Origin: Pseudobdellovibrionaceae bacterium
GTDB taxonomy: Bacteria; Bdellovibrionota; Bdellovibrionia; Bdellovibrionales; Bdellovibrionaceae
Assembly (NCBI GenBank): GCA_019637955.1
Contig: JAHBUS010000001.1
Span: 682,001-746,000 of the forward strand
Length of the DNA stretch: 64,000 bases
Reading direction: 5' to 3'
A program made the translations under genes and the position numbers. This document shows positions 33,510 to 43,487 of the stretch, piece by piece. Positions within the stretch are counted from its first letter, which is position 1; the number at the start of each line of letters is the position of its first letter. The notes under the pieces are model-generated. The model had not been told where the DNA came from, ran no database searches, and was given only the letters and a program-made list of their open reading frames with translations.

Positions 33510-33543
33510 GAAAATCGAAAGGCCCCAGCCTCGCCGGGGCCTT
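33510..33543 (-). terminator. rho-independent terminator of the DM13 gene
   Basis: Stem AAGGCCCC/GGGGCCTT with TTTCGATTTTC after it on the minus strand, seven bases past the stop at 33550. Confidence 0.82.
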
Positions 33544-33549
33544 GCCAGT

Positions 33550-33960
33550 TCAGGGAAGGTCCGCCACGCCGAAATCCACATGGAACTTGGCGCAATAGAT
33601 CGAAACTTGGTTAAAAGCTCTCAGCTCCTCAGCCGTGAGCGCGAGTTTGTACTCCTGGCGTCCGCGCGGGGCCTGCAGCGGCTCGACCACGAGCATCTGC
33701 GCCGGGTTTTGACGGTCACGCAAAAGAACGCGAAGGTCCGGTCCCGTTTGGCTTTCGAAATCGTCGTTCAAAACCAAGTAAAGCCCGTCCGTGCGCGTCT
33801 CTACGAAAACGGCACCTGTGACACGGTGATTGCCCACCGAGACAAACTCACCGGGAGCCGCCAGCGCGCGCGCCGACTCGGACGAACTGGATTGGGCGCA
33901 GGCCACTTGACCCACGGCTAGGGACAACATGGCGATCAAAGCGAGCATCGAATTCTTCAT
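33550..33960 (-). CDS. exported DM13-domain protein
   Basis: The 136-residue product has a signal peptide; Cys21 in QVACAQ may be a lipidation site, though the lipobox is imperfect. The rest fits the DM13 domain: GNHRVTGAVFVETR, LVLNDDFESQTGPDLRVLL, GRQEYKLAL, and VSIYCAKFHVDFGVADL with its near-invariant Cys. DM13 domains are proposed to act in electron transfer or redox sensing and are found in secreted proteins. GGAGG precedes the ATG. It is transcribed alone. Confidence 0.88.
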   Translation of the reverse strand: MKNSMLALIAMLSLAVGQVACAQSSSSESARALAAPGEFVSVGNHRVTGAVFVETRTDGLYLVLNDDFESQTGPDLRVLLRDRQNPAQMLVVEPLQAPRGRQEYKLALTAEELRAFNQVSIYCAKFHVDFGVADLP

Positions 33961-34041
33961 AAAACCTCCTCGGGCCCAGGGCCTCTGTCGGTCAACTTAG
34001 TCGCGAAGGCCCGCCCTGTCTTGGCAAGCCTGCCTAAACTC

Positions 34042-34434
34042 TCAGATCAGTTTTTCTTCATCGGGGCGGGAGACGACCCGAAGCACGCACTCCTGGCGTG
34101 CCAGCTCGGTGAGCGCGCCGAGCTGGTGCAGCCGGTGCATGTCGATCACGACTTGCACGCTGTTCCACTTGGCCCTCTCGACCAGGCCCAAAAGACCCAT
34201 CTGCTCAAAATGCGATTCAAGACCCATCACGTAGCGATCAAAGTTGTCGACCGCCAGAAACACGGCCCAGTACCGGCGCAAAAAATGCTCCCGAGGTAAA
34301 AGATTCGCCGCCATTGTTGAGCGCGCGGGAGAGTCCGCAAAGATCTGGAGCAGCTGATAAAAGAATTTCGAGATCCCCTCGGTGTCCGTCTCCTGAAGCG
34401 AGGGCACCCAAGTCTTAAGGTCATCGGTGCTCAT
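34042..34434 (-). CDS. unknown helical partner of an XRE regulator
   Basis: The 130-residue protein is mostly helical with aromatic-rich segments (KFFYQLLQIF, FLRRYWAVFLAVDNFDRYV) and no signal peptide. Its ATG overlaps the end of the upstream helix-turn-helix gene (ATGA), so the two are coupled. No family is recognised. A two-gene unit of this size could be a toxin-antitoxin or phage-derived control pair, but there is no catalytic motif to support that. Confidence 0.68.
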   Translation of the reverse strand: MSTDDLKTWVPSLQETDTEGISKFFYQLLQIFADSPARSTMAANLLPREHFLRRYWAVFLAVDNFDRYVMGLESHFEQMGLLGLVERAKWNSVQVVIDMHRLHQLGALTELARQECVLRVVSRPDEEKLI

Positions 34435-34784
34435 AGAGGGCCTCCTTTTTTGGGACTCAGCCGGCGCAGCTCGATCGCAAAAAGACCGTTGAGGACGGGC
34501 TCGCGTTCAAAATCGAACCCCTCCAGAATGGCCCGCTCCGTGCGGGCATTGACACCGGTCAGAAGAAACTGAAAATCGACGTGCAGCACTTCAGACAGAC
34601 GAAGCACCGCCGCTAGATCCGTCGGCGAAGTTCCCGACACCCACCCATGCATCGTGGAGGTCGACACCCCGATCAACTTGGCCGCGTGGGCCGCACTGAG
34701 ATTTCTCTCTTTCAGGAGAAGCGAGAGATTTTTGGCAAAGACTTCGTTGGATTCTTTTTTTGATCGTTTTCTCACGCTTTTCAT
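34431..34784 (-). CDS. XRE-type helix-turn-helix regulator
   Basis: A basic N-terminus (RKRSKKES) leads into a Cro/CI-type DNA-binding domain at residues 17-70: LSLLLKERNLSAAHAAKLIGVSTSTMHGWVSG, then LAAVLRLSEVLHVDFQFLL. The C-terminal 40 residues are unassigned. Total length is 117 residues. It is upstream of and overlapping the unknown 130-residue protein, and probably regulates that unit itself. Confidence 0.86.
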   Translation of the reverse strand: MKSVRKRSKKESNEVFAKNLSLLLKERNLSAAHAAKLIGVSTSTMHGWVSGTSPTDLAAVLRLSEVLHVDFQFLLTGVNARTERAILEGFDFEREPVLNGLFAIELRRLSPKKGGPL

Positions 34785-34880
34785 TTAATCATCCGTCGGC
34801 CAAAGATCATCTCGAATCCGAGAGATCGCATTGCAATCCGGAGTTCCGTAAAAGCGCTCGATTTAAACGTCTCAGAGCGA

Positions 34881-34908
34881 AGAGCCATCCGAAAGATCGG
34901 ATGGCTCT
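34881..34908 (-). terminator. strong hairpin after the DUF2239 gene
   Basis: A perfect 12-bp stem AGAGCCATCCGA/TCGGATGGCTCT with loop AAGA lies about 30 bases past the stop at 34940. There is no T-run on either side, so it may be an RNA-stabilising 3' structure rather than a classic terminator. Confidence 0.5.
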
Positions 34909-34939
34909 GACCGCAAGCGTTCAAATCAAATAAATTTTT

Positions 34940-35539
34940 TTATTTTAGTCGGGCCGGCTTCCCGTCAAAGGCCCCTTGCGCGAGGCGCTTGACGTGCTTT
35001 TGCACGCCCTTCGGCCATTTCGAGATCAACAGCTCAAAGAGAGAACCGTCGTTTTTGTACAGCGCACGCAATGCCTCCTCGTAATGAGGAAGATCCCCTG
35101 CAATCACCGTCATGAACTTGTACGTCGTCTCTTTGGCTTGCTCGGGCGTCACCGCCGTGTCCGCCGTCTTCATCGCCTCGTCAATCAAAGTCCGCACCGT
35201 GGCCGAGCCGCCGCCCGGCTGCAGCGCCAACCACTCCCAATGCTTTGGTAAAAGTGTGAGCGGTTTGGACGTCACGCCAAGCTTGGGCCGGCCGGGCCCC
35301 GCAGCGGCCGGCGCACTTTCTTGAAATTTGGCCCGGTAGCGCTCGATCACGTCACCAAGATCACCGCGCCAATCGACCTCAAACTCTTTGCCCGAACTGA
35401 AATCAAAAACGCGCAGCTCGTTGCGGATCTGCTTCATGTCGAGATTTTTTAAAGACGAGAGCACCTCGAGAAAGGCGCCCTCGCGCTGCACTTCGGAGCC
35501 GAGAAAAGCCATGCATTTGCGGTTCGAAAGAATTTCCAC
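34940..35539 (-). CDS. DUF2239 family protein
   Basis: The 199-residue protein matches DUF2239 by its central GRPKLGVTSKPLTLLPKHWEWLALQPGG block and helical C-terminal half with DEAMKTAD and HYEEALRALY. The domain resembles a ribbon-helix-helix-containing regulator, but its role is unknown. GTG start with a full AAGGAGG ribosome site eight bases upstream. It is monocistronic, with its own promoter and a 3' hairpin. Confidence 0.88.
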   Translation of the reverse strand: MEILSNRKCMAFLGSEVQREGAFLEVLSSLKNLDMKQIRNELRVFDFSSGKEFEVDWRGDLGDVIERYRAKFQESAPAAAGPGRPKLGVTSKPLTLLPKHWEWLALQPGGGSATVRTLIDEAMKTADTAVTPEQAKETTYKFMTVIAGDLPHYEEALRALYKNDGSLFELLISKWPKGVQKHVKRLAQGAFDGKPARLK

Positions 35540-35566
35540 CTGATGCCTCCTTGATAAGACATCTGT

Positions 35567-35595
35567 AGAATACCAGACTATTTTTATGTATGTAA
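35567..35595 (-). promoter_or_regulatory. sigma-70-type promoter of the DUF2239 gene
   Basis: On the minus strand, TTACAT and TATTCT are separated by 17 bases, with a start about 20 bases before the GTG at 35539. Confidence 0.5.
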
Positions 35596-35654
35596 TATTA
35601 ATCTATCTATTTTTGATGCTTTTAAAAAAGCTCTCTGATTTCGCTAGGTTCCCA

Positions 35655-36335
35655 TCACACGATCCGGTAACCGACGCCCGGCTCGGTGATCAGATGCTGG
35701 GGATTGGCCGGATCTTTTTCGATTTTCTTGCGCAGGTGACCCACGTAAATCCGCAGGTAATGCGTTTGATCCTTGGCGCCCGGCCCCCAAATTTCACTCA
35801 GCAGCTGCGTCTGCGGCACCACCCGTCCGGCCTGGCGCACCAATCGAGACAGAACCTCGTACTCGGTGGCGGTGAGCTTCACCACCACCCCATCGACCTT
35901 GACTTGGTGATGGCTCAGATCCACTTCGAGCGGTCCGGATTTAAAAACGGGCATGGCCTCTTGCGCCTGCGTCTGCCTCAAAGCCGCACGGATGCGCGCC
36001 ATCAACTCGGGCAGGCTGAAGGGTTTGGTCAGATAATCGTTGGCGCCCGCATCCAGAAGCTCCACCTTCGAGGCCTCATTGTCGGACACGGTCAAAATCA
36101 GAATTGGAATCGTGGTCCATTCGCGCAGTTTTTTTAAAACGTCAAGACCTCCCATATCGGGAAGCCCCAGATCCAAAATGATCAGATGAGGGTGCGACTC
36201 CTCCGCCGCCAACAGTCCCCGGCTGGCCGCACCGGCCTCGAACACTTGAAAGCCTTGGGCACTCAGGTTCATCCGCAAAAGATTTCGAATCGCGGGCTCA
36301 TCATCGATGATGAGGATCTTTGTCTTGCTCTCCAT
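35655..36335 (-). CDS. kdpE: KdpE response regulator
   Basis: The 226-residue OmpR-type regulator has a receiver with acidic pocket DDE (11-13) and phospho-acceptor D55 (IILDLGLPD), and a C-terminal winged helix ending with the conserved YIRGVGYR-like VGHLRKKIEKDP and GVGYRIV. It activates the kdp operon under potassium limitation. The ATG overlaps the kdpD stop by one base. As last gene of the operon it makes the system self-reinforcing. Confidence 0.95.
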   Translation of the reverse strand: MESKTKILIIDDEPAIRNLLRMNLSAQGFQVFEAGAASRGLLAAEESHPHLIILDLGLPDMGGLDVLKKLREWTTIPILILTVSDNEASKVELLDAGANDYLTKPFSLPELMARIRAALRQTQAQEAMPVFKSGPLEVDLSHHQVKVDGVVVKLTATEYEVLSRLVRQAGRVVPQTQLLSEIWGPGAKDQTHYLRIYVGHLRKKIEKDPANPQHLITEPGVGYRIV

Positions 36336-39016
36336 TAAGACCTCTCGCTGGCCGGCTGATTGCCGCCCGTGGGCAGATCCATCCAGAAAATCGCGCCGCC
36401 GTCCGCGGCGTTTTTGACGTGCACGGTTCCTTGATGGGCTTCAACGATCCCGCGCACGATCGAGAGCCCAAGCCCCGTGCCGCCGGCGGGTGTTCCGGGT
36501 ACGCGGTAAAACTTGTCGAAAAGATGCGGCAACGACGCCTCCGGAATCCCGGGACCGTGATCGCGCACCGAAATTTGCAACCGGCCCGCACTCACACCGG
36601 CGCGAAGAACGATCTCGCCCGTTGGCGGCGTGTAAAGCAACGCGTTCATCACCAAGTTCGAAAGGGCATGCTCCAAAAGGCGGAAGTCGATGCGCACCAA
36701 GGGCAAATCGTCCGGCACTTCGGTGCGCACGTGGCGGGTTTTGAGCTGGGGCGCGAGTTTTTGCTGAACCACGCCGAAGAGATCGCGCAAATCCTCCCAC
36801 TCCAACTTGGGCGCGAGCCTTCCTGAGTTGAGCCGGGTCATATCCAAAAGATTTTCGATCACGCGGTTAAGACGGTCGCTCGCGCCGATCAGTTCACCCG
36901 CGAGTCCTTTGACATAAGCGTCGTCTTTGGGCCGGTTTTCATCGTGAAGCGCCGTGGCCGCTCCCATCACCACCGTCAGCGGCGTGCGCAGCTCGTGCGA
37001 AATGGAGCTCAGCAATGTCTGATGCAGCTTTTCGGACTCTTCGAGCTGGCGGGTCTCGCGGACCTTTTCTTCGAAGTACGTTTTTTCGAGAGCGACCGCG
37101 AGCTGCCGGGCGATCGCGTACAAAAGATTTTCTTGCTCCAAGCTCAGAGCCCGTCGTCGCCGGGGACGGAACGCCAAAATTCCCACCGGAAACTGCGAGC
37201 CTTGCATCGGTAAAAATAAAGAGTCGGCCTGCGCCAGCGTATCGGTTGACCATCCGGCTTTTCGGCCCGCATTGATCGCCCACTCGGCCACCGCGAACTC
37301 TTTATCACTGATCAGAATCGCGTGAGCCGCGCCCGCCCCCCGCTCGAGGCGCCCATCATCGCCCCGCAGAAAGACGCCCACGTCCCCATCCAGCAAACGG
37401 CCCAGGCGCTCGTTGATCTTGATGAGGCTTTCTTTTTGATCGCGCGAGGCGGCCAGATCCTGCGAAATTTCGTAAAGAGTGTTGGTGCGCTCTTCGCGCT
37501 CCCGGAGCATGCGTTCATGTCCACGGATCCGGTTGGTCAAGATGCCCACGATCGCGGCCACCAGGACGAACGCCAGGCTCATGAAGGCATCTTCGGGGGT
37601 CGAGATGGCAAACGTCAGGCGCGGCGGAATAAAAAAGAAATTCCAGCCCAAGGCACTCAGCACCGCCGCGAAAAGCACGGGGCCCATGGTGCTCACCATG
37701 CCCACGGTCAAAACGCCGAGCAAAAAGAAGAACGCGACGGCCCGGTAACCCATCACCGGCTCGACCATGGCGCTCAGAAACGCGACGCCCGCTAAAAACC
37801 AAAACGTGTTCCAGTACGGAAGCGGGCCCGTAAAGCCCGGCAGGCCGCGCTTCCACCAATTGAGGGGCAGGCGTGCCGAGCGGTGCCGGATTACATGGAC
37901 GTCGATGTCGGGAGTTTCGCGCACCATCCGGTCGAGCAGCGTGCCGCCATAGAAATGATCGCGAAAGAACCGGCGGATCGGACGGCCCACCACCATCTGC
38001 GTGACATTTTTTTGGCGCGCGATCCGGCGAAGGGCCCCCGCCAGATTCAAGTCGGAGGTGGTCACGATCTCGGCGCCCAGTTCGCGCGCGAGCTGAATGT
38101 TGCGGCTCAGCTGCGCTTGATCGGCGTCGTTCAACGGCAAACCCGTCTCGACGTGCACCGCGATCCAGGGGGCCTCGAGATTGTAAGCCAGCCGGCGGGT
38201 GGTGCGGATCAAGCTCTCGGAGTGTGGGCTGTGACTGATCGCCACCAGCAAACGCTCATTGGTCTGCCACGGACTCTTTCCGACTCGCATGTCGCCGAAG
38301 CGTTGAAGGTCTTGATCCACGCGTTCGGCGGTCAAGCGCAGCGCGATCTCGCGAAGAGCAGTCAAGCGGTCTTCTTTAAAAAAATGATCGGCCGCGCGCT
38401 GGGCCTTGTCGCCCAAATAAACTTTGCCCTCACGAAGGCGCTTGAGAAGCTCGGAGGGCGCGATGTCTACCAACTCCACTTGCGAGGCCCGGTCGAGAAT
38501 CGAATCCGGCACAGTTTCACGGATGGAGATCTGCGCGATCGCCTCCACCGACTCTTTACGGCTCTCGAGATGCTGAATGTTGAGCGTGGAGTAGACGTCG
38601 ATCCCTTGATCCAAGATTTCAAGAACGTCTTGATAACGTTTGGGATGGCGGCTTCCGGGTACATTTGAATGAGCCAGCTCATCCACCAAAACCAGGGAGG
38701 GCCGAAGACTTAAAATCGCATCCAGGTCCATCTCGTCGAGCTTGGTGTCTTTATAATCCACCTGCCGCCGAGGCAGGATTTTCAGCCCCTCGAGCAGAGC
38801 CGCCGTTTCGCAGCGGCCATGCGTCTCGATAACGCCCACCAAAACGTCGCGGCCCTCGGCCTGACGTGCATGTGCGGCTTTGAGCATCGCGTAGGTTTTG
38901 CCGACGCCCGCAGACATTCCCAAAAACAACCGCAAGCGCCCCCGGTTCGGGGCGCTCTCTTCAGCCTTGACGGCTTTGAGCAATTCATCGGGATCGGGGC
39001 GTTCGTCGTCGATCAC
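36335..39016 (-). CDS. kdpD: KdpD osmosensitive K+ sensor kinase
   Basis: At 893 residues this is a full-length KdpD. It has an N-terminal KdpD domain with Walker A GMSAGVGKT (33-41), a universal-stress-like domain (LVAISHSPHSESLIR region), and four membrane helices of the DUF4118 type near 400-490. A GAF-like region precedes HisKA with phospho-His H674 (SHELRTPL) and an ATPase domain with NALLYTP, DHGPGIP and GTGLGLSI. It senses K+ and turgor and controls KdpE. It starts at a GTG overlapping the kdpC stop. Confidence 0.96.
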   Translation of the reverse strand: MIDDERPDPDELLKAVKAEESAPNRGRLRLFLGMSAGVGKTYAMLKAAHARQAEGRDVLVGVIETHGRCETAALLEGLKILPRRQVDYKDTKLDEMDLDAILSLRPSLVLVDELAHSNVPGSRHPKRYQDVLEILDQGIDVYSTLNIQHLESRKESVEAIAQISIRETVPDSILDRASQVELVDIAPSELLKRLREGKVYLGDKAQRAADHFFKEDRLTALREIALRLTAERVDQDLQRFGDMRVGKSPWQTNERLLVAISHSPHSESLIRTTRRLAYNLEAPWIAVHVETGLPLNDADQAQLSRNIQLARELGAEIVTTSDLNLAGALRRIARQKNVTQMVVGRPIRRFFRDHFYGGTLLDRMVRETPDIDVHVIRHRSARLPLNWWKRGLPGFTGPLPYWNTFWFLAGVAFLSAMVEPVMGYRAVAFFFLLGVLTVGMVSTMGPVLFAAVLSALGWNFFFIPPRLTFAISTPEDAFMSLAFVLVAAIVGILTNRIRGHERMLREREERTNTLYEISQDLAASRDQKESLIKINERLGRLLDGDVGVFLRGDDGRLERGAGAAHAILISDKEFAVAEWAINAGRKAGWSTDTLAQADSLFLPMQGSQFPVGILAFRPRRRRALSLEQENLLYAIARQLAVALEKTYFEEKVRETRQLEESEKLHQTLLSSISHELRTPLTVVMGAATALHDENRPKDDAYVKGLAGELIGASDRLNRVIENLLDMTRLNSGRLAPKLEWEDLRDLFGVVQQKLAPQLKTRHVRTEVPDDLPLVRIDFRLLEHALSNLVMNALLYTPPTGEIVLRAGVSAGRLQISVRDHGPGIPEASLPHLFDKFYRVPGTPAGGTGLGLSIVRGIVEAHQGTVHVKNAADGGAIFWMDLPTGGNQPASERS

Positions 39017-39588
39017 GGAGTGGATCCTTTTCCAAATTCGCGGTCCAAGGCGCTGTTCAGCCGGAGCAGATTGATGCGCTCTTCACCCAGAAGTCCAAGC
39101 TGCCGTCCCTGCGAGAGCTGGTCAACCAATTGATGCACACGTTCTTCCGAAACGCCGCGCGCCTGAGCGACCCGTTTGATTTGGTAGCGCGCTCCCTCCG
39201 GGCTGATCTCGGGGTCCACGCCGCTGGCCGACGCCACGAGAAGTTCGCCGGGAACCGCACCCGGACCGTGCGCCGCTTTCATTTTGGCCTCACGCTCCTG
39301 GATTTGTTTCTTCAGATTGGGGTTGATCGGACCTAAGTTGGTTCCGCCTGAAGGCTGCGGGTTGAAATCGATGCCCGAAGGACGTCCCCAGAAATAACGC
39401 TCGGATTCGAACTTCTGTCCGATCAACTCGGAGCCGCGAGTTTGGCCCTGCTCTTGGATCAAGCTGCCTCCCGCCTTGGCGGGAAAAACCGCCCAGCCCA
39501 GGCCCGCCACCAACAGTGGGTAACCCAAACCCAGCACCAAGGTCATCAAGATCATCAAACGCAAAGAACTCAAAAAGGTTTTCATCAC
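39013..39588 (-). CDS. kdpC: KdpC subunit of the K+-transporting ATPase
   Basis: The 191-residue protein has one N-terminal membrane helix (about 8-30) and the periplasmic KdpC domain: GSELIGQKFESERYFWGRPS, SGGTNLGPINPNL, VASASGVDPEISPEGA, and a final LLRLNSALD. The last motif is shared by most KdpC proteins. It lies ten bases after kdpB and overlaps kdpD. It stabilises the KdpA-KdpB complex. Confidence 0.96.
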   Translation of the reverse strand: MMKTFLSSLRLMILMTLVLGLGYPLLVAGLGWAVFPAKAGGSLIQEQGQTRGSELIGQKFESERYFWGRPSGIDFNPQPSGGTNLGPINPNLKKQIQEREAKMKAAHGPGAVPGELLVASASGVDPEISPEGARYQIKRVAQARGVSEERVHQLVDQLSQGRQLGLLGEERINLLRLNSALDREFGKGSTP

Positions 39589-39597
39589 CGTCTCCTT

Positions 39598-41682
39598 TTA
39601 CGCCCAGCCCAGGGCCGAAATCACGAGATCGATCACTTTGATGCCCACGAAGGGAACCACCAGACCGCCCATGCCATAAATCAACAAATTGCGGCGGAGC
39701 AGGCTCGAAGCCGAGAGCGCTTTGTAACTCACGCCTTTCAGCGCGAGCGGAATCAGCGCGATGATGACAAGCGCATTGAAGATCACGGCGCTCAAGATCG
39801 CGCTCTGCGCGGACGCAAGTCCCATCACGTTCAGGGCCGCCAAGGGCCCCCGCGCTTCTCCGGCGGTTAAGTACAGCGCGCCGAAGAGCGCCGGCAAGAT
39901 CGCGAAGTATTTCGCCACGTCGTTGGCGATGCTAAACGTGGTGAGCGAACCTCGGGTCATCAGCAGCTGCTTTCCGATCTCGACAATTTCGATCAACTTG
40001 GTCGGATTGCTGTCGAGGTCCACCATGTTGCCGGCTTCGCGCGCGGCCTGCGTGCCGGTGTTCATCGCCACGCCCACATCCGCCTGCGCGAGCGCGGGCG
40101 CATCGTTCGTGCCGTCGCCCGTCATCGCAACCAAGTGGCCGCTCGCCTGCTCGTCACGGATGCGCTTGAGTTTGGCTTCGGGAGTGGCCTGCGCCATGAA
40201 ATCGTCGACGCCCGCTTCGGCCGCGATCGCCGCCGCCGTCAGTGGGTTGTCGCCCGTGATCATCACCGTGCGGATGCCCATGCGCCTGAGTTCGGCGAAG
40301 CGCTCGCGGATCCCGCCTTTGACGACGTCTTTCAGCGCGACGACGCCCAGGATCTCCGCGTTCTCGCACACGACGAGGGGTGTTCCCCCCTGTTTCGCCA
40401 CGCGCTCGATCAAAGGCTCGATCTCGGCGGGCACACGGCCGCCGAGCGCAACAATGTGCGCCTTGATCGCATCGCCCGCACCTTTGCGGATCGCGATCTT
40501 TTGTCCTTTGTCGTTCAACGTGTCCACGCCGCTCATGCGCGTTTGCGCGGAGAACGGCAAGAATTGCGCGTCTTGAGGATGGATGTTCTGCGCGCGAAGA
40601 CCGTGCCGCTCTTTGGCCAGCACCACGATTGAACGTCCTTCGGCCGTCTCATCCGCCAGCGATGACAACTGCGCCGCCGAGGCCAAGCGCTCGGACGACA
40701 CACCCGGGAGCGGCCAGAAATCCGAGGCCATGCGATTGCCGAGAGTGATGGTTCCTGTTTTATCCAGAAGCAAAACATCGATATCGCCCGCAGCCTCAAC
40801 CGAGCGTCCACTGGTGGCGATGACGTTGCGACGGACCAAGCGGTCCATGCCGCTGATGCCGATCGCGCTGAGAAGGCCCCCGATCGTCGTCGGAATCAGG
40901 CAGACCAAAAGGGCGATCAGCACCGGGACGGTGACGATCGACGAGAGGTCCTGACCCGAGGCCGAAGCCCCGTAAACCGAAAAGAATTTCAGCGTCGCGA
41001 CGGCCAGAACAAAAATCAAGGTGAGCCCGATGAGCACGATGCTCAGGGCGATCTCGTTCGGCGTTTTTTGCCGCTCGGCCCCTTCAACAAGGGAAATCAT
41101 CCGGTCCAAAAAGCTCGAACCGGGCTCGGCCGTGATGCGAATCACCAAACGGTCCGAGAGGACCCGCGTTCCGCCGGTGACGGCGCTGCGATCGCCGCCG
41201 CTCTCACGGATCACCGGCGCGGACTCACCCGTGATCGCCGACTCATCGACGCTGGCGATGCCTTCGACGACTTCGCCGTCGCCCGGAATCACGTCACCCG
41301 ACTCGCAAACGACCTGATCCCCTTTGCGCAGCTGACTGGCGGACACTTGGCTTTCGACGCCCGATTTTAAAAGCCGGGCCTGTGTCGACGAGCGCGTTTT
41401 TCGCAAAGACTCCGCTTGGGCTTTGCCGCGGCCCTCGGCCACGGCCTCGGCAAAATTGGCGAACAGCACCGTGAACCAGAGCCACAGCGCGATCTGCCCT
41501 TCGAACCCGCGCGAGCCCGCGCCCCAACCGAAGACCGCGTAGGCCGTCGTGAGAACCGCGCCGATTTCGGTGATGAACATCACGGGGTTTCTGATTTGCA
41601 CGCGAGGATCCAGCTTGAGAAAGGAGTCTTTCAGCGCCATCAAAAGAAGATCGGATTGAAGGATGTTTTGATTTTTTGCCAT
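39598..41682 (-). CDS. kdpB: KdpB catalytic P-type ATPase subunit
   Basis: This 694-residue P-type ATPase has the phosphorylation motif DKTGTIT with D307, the same position as in E. coli KdpB. It also has the TGES actuator motif (151-154), the ion-path CLIPTTIGG, and the hinge [20 protein letters not shown]. It hydrolyses ATP to drive K+ import through KdpA. A perfect AAGGAGGA ribosome site precedes the ATG at 41682. Confidence 0.98.
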   Translation of the reverse strand: MAKNQNILQSDLLLMALKDSFLKLDPRVQIRNPVMFITEIGAVLTTAYAVFGWGAGSRGFEGQIALWLWFTVLFANFAEAVAEGRGKAQAESLRKTRSSTQARLLKSGVESQVSASQLRKGDQVVCESGDVIPGDGEVVEGIASVDESAITGESAPVIRESGGDRSAVTGGTRVLSDRLVIRITAEPGSSFLDRMISLVEGAERQKTPNEIALSIVLIGLTLIFVLAVATLKFFSVYGASASGQDLSSIVTVPVLIALLVCLIPTTIGGLLSAIGISGMDRLVRRNVIATSGRSVEAAGDIDVLLLDKTGTITLGNRMASDFWPLPGVSSERLASAAQLSSLADETAEGRSIVVLAKERHGLRAQNIHPQDAQFLPFSAQTRMSGVDTLNDKGQKIAIRKGAGDAIKAHIVALGGRVPAEIEPLIERVAKQGGTPLVVCENAEILGVVALKDVVKGGIRERFAELRRMGIRTVMITGDNPLTAAAIAAEAGVDDFMAQATPEAKLKRIRDEQASGHLVAMTGDGTNDAPALAQADVGVAMNTGTQAAREAGNMVDLDSNPTKLIEIVEIGKQLLMTRGSLTTFSIANDVAKYFAILPALFGALYLTAGEARGPLAALNVMGLASAQSAILSAVIFNALVIIALIPLALKGVSYKALSASSLLRRNLLIYGMGGLVVPFVGIKVIDLVISALGWA

Positions 41683-41691
41683 AAGTCCTCC

Positions 41692-43383
41692 TTAAAGTGA
41701 CTGCCCACGAATCATCATCATGTGCTCGACGATCGGTCCCAGCGAGAGCGCCGGAATGAAGGTCAAAGCGCCGACGATCAAGATGACGGCGATGAGAAGC
41801 CCGCCGAAAAATGCCGAGTCGGTCTCGAACGTTCCCGCCGAGGGGGGCGCGGGCGGTTTCACCGCCAGACTTCCCGCCGCCAGCAGAATCGGCACGATCA
41901 CGGCAAAGCGCCCGATGAACATCGCCACCGCCAGCATCAAATTGTAGTAAGGCGTGTTGGCATTCAGCCCCGCGAACGCACTGCCATTGTTGGCGGCGGC
42001 CGAGGTGAATGCGTACAAAATTTCGCTGAACCCGTGAGGTCCGGTGTTGGCGAGCGAGGACAGGCCTCCTTCGACCACGGCCGAGATCGCGGTCCCCGCC
42101 AGAATGCACGCGCAGGGCGCAAGCACGGCAAGGATCACCATCGTCATCTCACGCGACTCGACTTTTTTGCCCAGGTACTCGGGTGTGCGCCCGACCATCA
42201 GGCCCGCGATGAACACCGTGAGCAAAACAAAGAGGAGCATTCCGTACAAACCAGCCCCCACGCCGCCGAAAACGATTTCACCCAGCATCATGTTGAGCAT
42301 CGCGATCCCGCCCGAGAGGGGCGAGAGCGAGGAGTGAAGGGCGTTGATCGCGCCGCAAGACGCCGAGGTGGTCACGTTCGAAAACAGTACGCTGTTGAAA
42401 ACGCCGAACCGGGTCTCTTTTCCTTCCATCATGCCGGTCAGGCCCATCACGCCGTTGGGAGTGAATTCCGACCAGAGCGAGAGCAGCGTCATCGACACGA
42501 AAAGGCTCATCATCACGCCGAAGAGAACCCAACCATGTCTTCGCGCGCGGGTGATGGTCCCGTAGGTGTAAGTCAGTGCCGCCGGGATCAGCAGGATCGA
42601 AAACATCTGAATGAAGTTTGACAGGGGCGTCGGGTTTTCGAACGGAAATGCCGAGTTGGCATTGAAAAAGCCACCGCCGTTGGTGCCGAGCATCTTGATC
42701 GAAACCTGCGACGCCGCGGGTCCCATCGGAATCAGTTGACTGCCGCCTTCCAGAGTCGCCACCTGCACGTAGGCCGAAAAGTTTTGCACCACGCCTTGGC
42801 CGATCAGGAAAAGGGCGTACAAAACCGAGCACGGAAGCAAAATGTAGACGGTGACGCGAACCAAGTCGGCCCAGAAGTTGCCGATGGTTCCTGTCGAGCG
42901 CGCCGCGATGCCGCGTGCGACCGCAACCGCAACCGCGATCCCGACCGCGGCGCTCAAAAAGTTTTGCACCGTGAGCGCGGTCATCTGCGTGAGATAACTC
43001 ATCGTCGTCTCGCCGGCATAACCCTGCCAGTTCGTGTTGGTCACGAAACTCACCGCCGTGTTCAAGGCCGAGTGCCAGGAGACCGCACCCAATCCCTGCG
43101 GATTCAGCGGCAAAAGGCCTTGCAAGAGTTGCAGCGCGAAGACGAACGCGATTCCCAGAAGATTAAAGACCATCAGCGACGTGACGTACTGGCGCGCCGT
43201 CATCGACGTCGCCGCGTCCACACCGCCGAGACGGTAACTCAGGCGCTCCAAAAAGCCCAAGGGGCGCAAGAGAAGGTGCTTTTCTCCCGCCATCACTTTA
43301 GCGATGAAGCTTCCCATCAATGGCGTCGCCGCCACCAACAATCCAAGAAATAAAATGAGCTGAGCCCAATCAAAGACCGTCAT
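41692..43383 (-). CDS. kdpA: KdpA potassium-translocating subunit
   Basis: The 563-residue membrane protein is the channel-like subunit of the Kdp pump (about 557 in E. coli), with ten predicted helices. The selectivity-loop motifs typical of KdpA are visible: VTNTNWQGYAGE, GTNGGGFFNANSA, TTSASCGAINA and SAAANNGSAFAG. It begins nine bases after the kdpF stop behind AGGAGG. Confidence 0.98.
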   Translation of the reverse strand: MTVFDWAQLILFLGLLVAATPLMGSFIAKVMAGEKHLLLRPLGFLERLSYRLGGVDAATSMTARQYVTSLMVFNLLGIAFVFALQLLQGLLPLNPQGLGAVSWHSALNTAVSFVTNTNWQGYAGETTMSYLTQMTALTVQNFLSAAVGIAVAVAVARGIAARSTGTIGNFWADLVRVTVYILLPCSVLYALFLIGQGVVQNFSAYVQVATLEGGSQLIPMGPAASQVSIKMLGTNGGGFFNANSAFPFENPTPLSNFIQMFSILLIPAALTYTYGTITRARRHGWVLFGVMMSLFVSMTLLSLWSEFTPNGVMGLTGMMEGKETRFGVFNSVLFSNVTTSASCGAINALHSSLSPLSGGIAMLNMMLGEIVFGGVGAGLYGMLLFVLLTVFIAGLMVGRTPEYLGKKVESREMTMVILAVLAPCACILAGTAISAVVEGGLSSLANTGPHGFSEILYAFTSAAANNGSAFAGLNANTPYYNLMLAVAMFIGRFAVIVPILLAAGSLAVKPPAPPSAGTFETDSAFFGGLLIAVILIVGALTFIPALSLGPIVEHMMMIRGQSL

Positions 43384-43392
43384 GACCGCCTC

Positions 43393-43476
43393 CTAAAATT
43401 GTTCCGGGTGAAAAAGCGCGTACACCAAATATCCGAGAATCATCAGGGTGAGCGTGCCGAGCAGGGTGATTTCCAT
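43393..43476 (-). CDS. kdpF: KdpF, 27-residue membrane peptide of the Kdp pump
   Basis: Reading by hand, an ATG at 43476 behind AAGAGGCGG opens a 27-residue frame ending at TAG 43393-43395. The peptide is one hydrophobic helix with the core LGYLVYALFHPEQF, close to the LGYLVYAL...EAF end of E. coli KdpF. It sits in the canonical position before kdpA. KdpF stabilises the complex in the membrane. Confidence 0.88.
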   Translation of the reverse strand: MEITLLGTLTLMILGYLVYALFHPEQF

Positions 43477-43487
43477 AAATCCGCCTC

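Noticed and set aside
30827-33600. Full integrative element with att repeats at tRNA-Arg
   Set aside because: No integrase gene and no copy of the tRNA 3' end was found downstream, so only an islet is supported.
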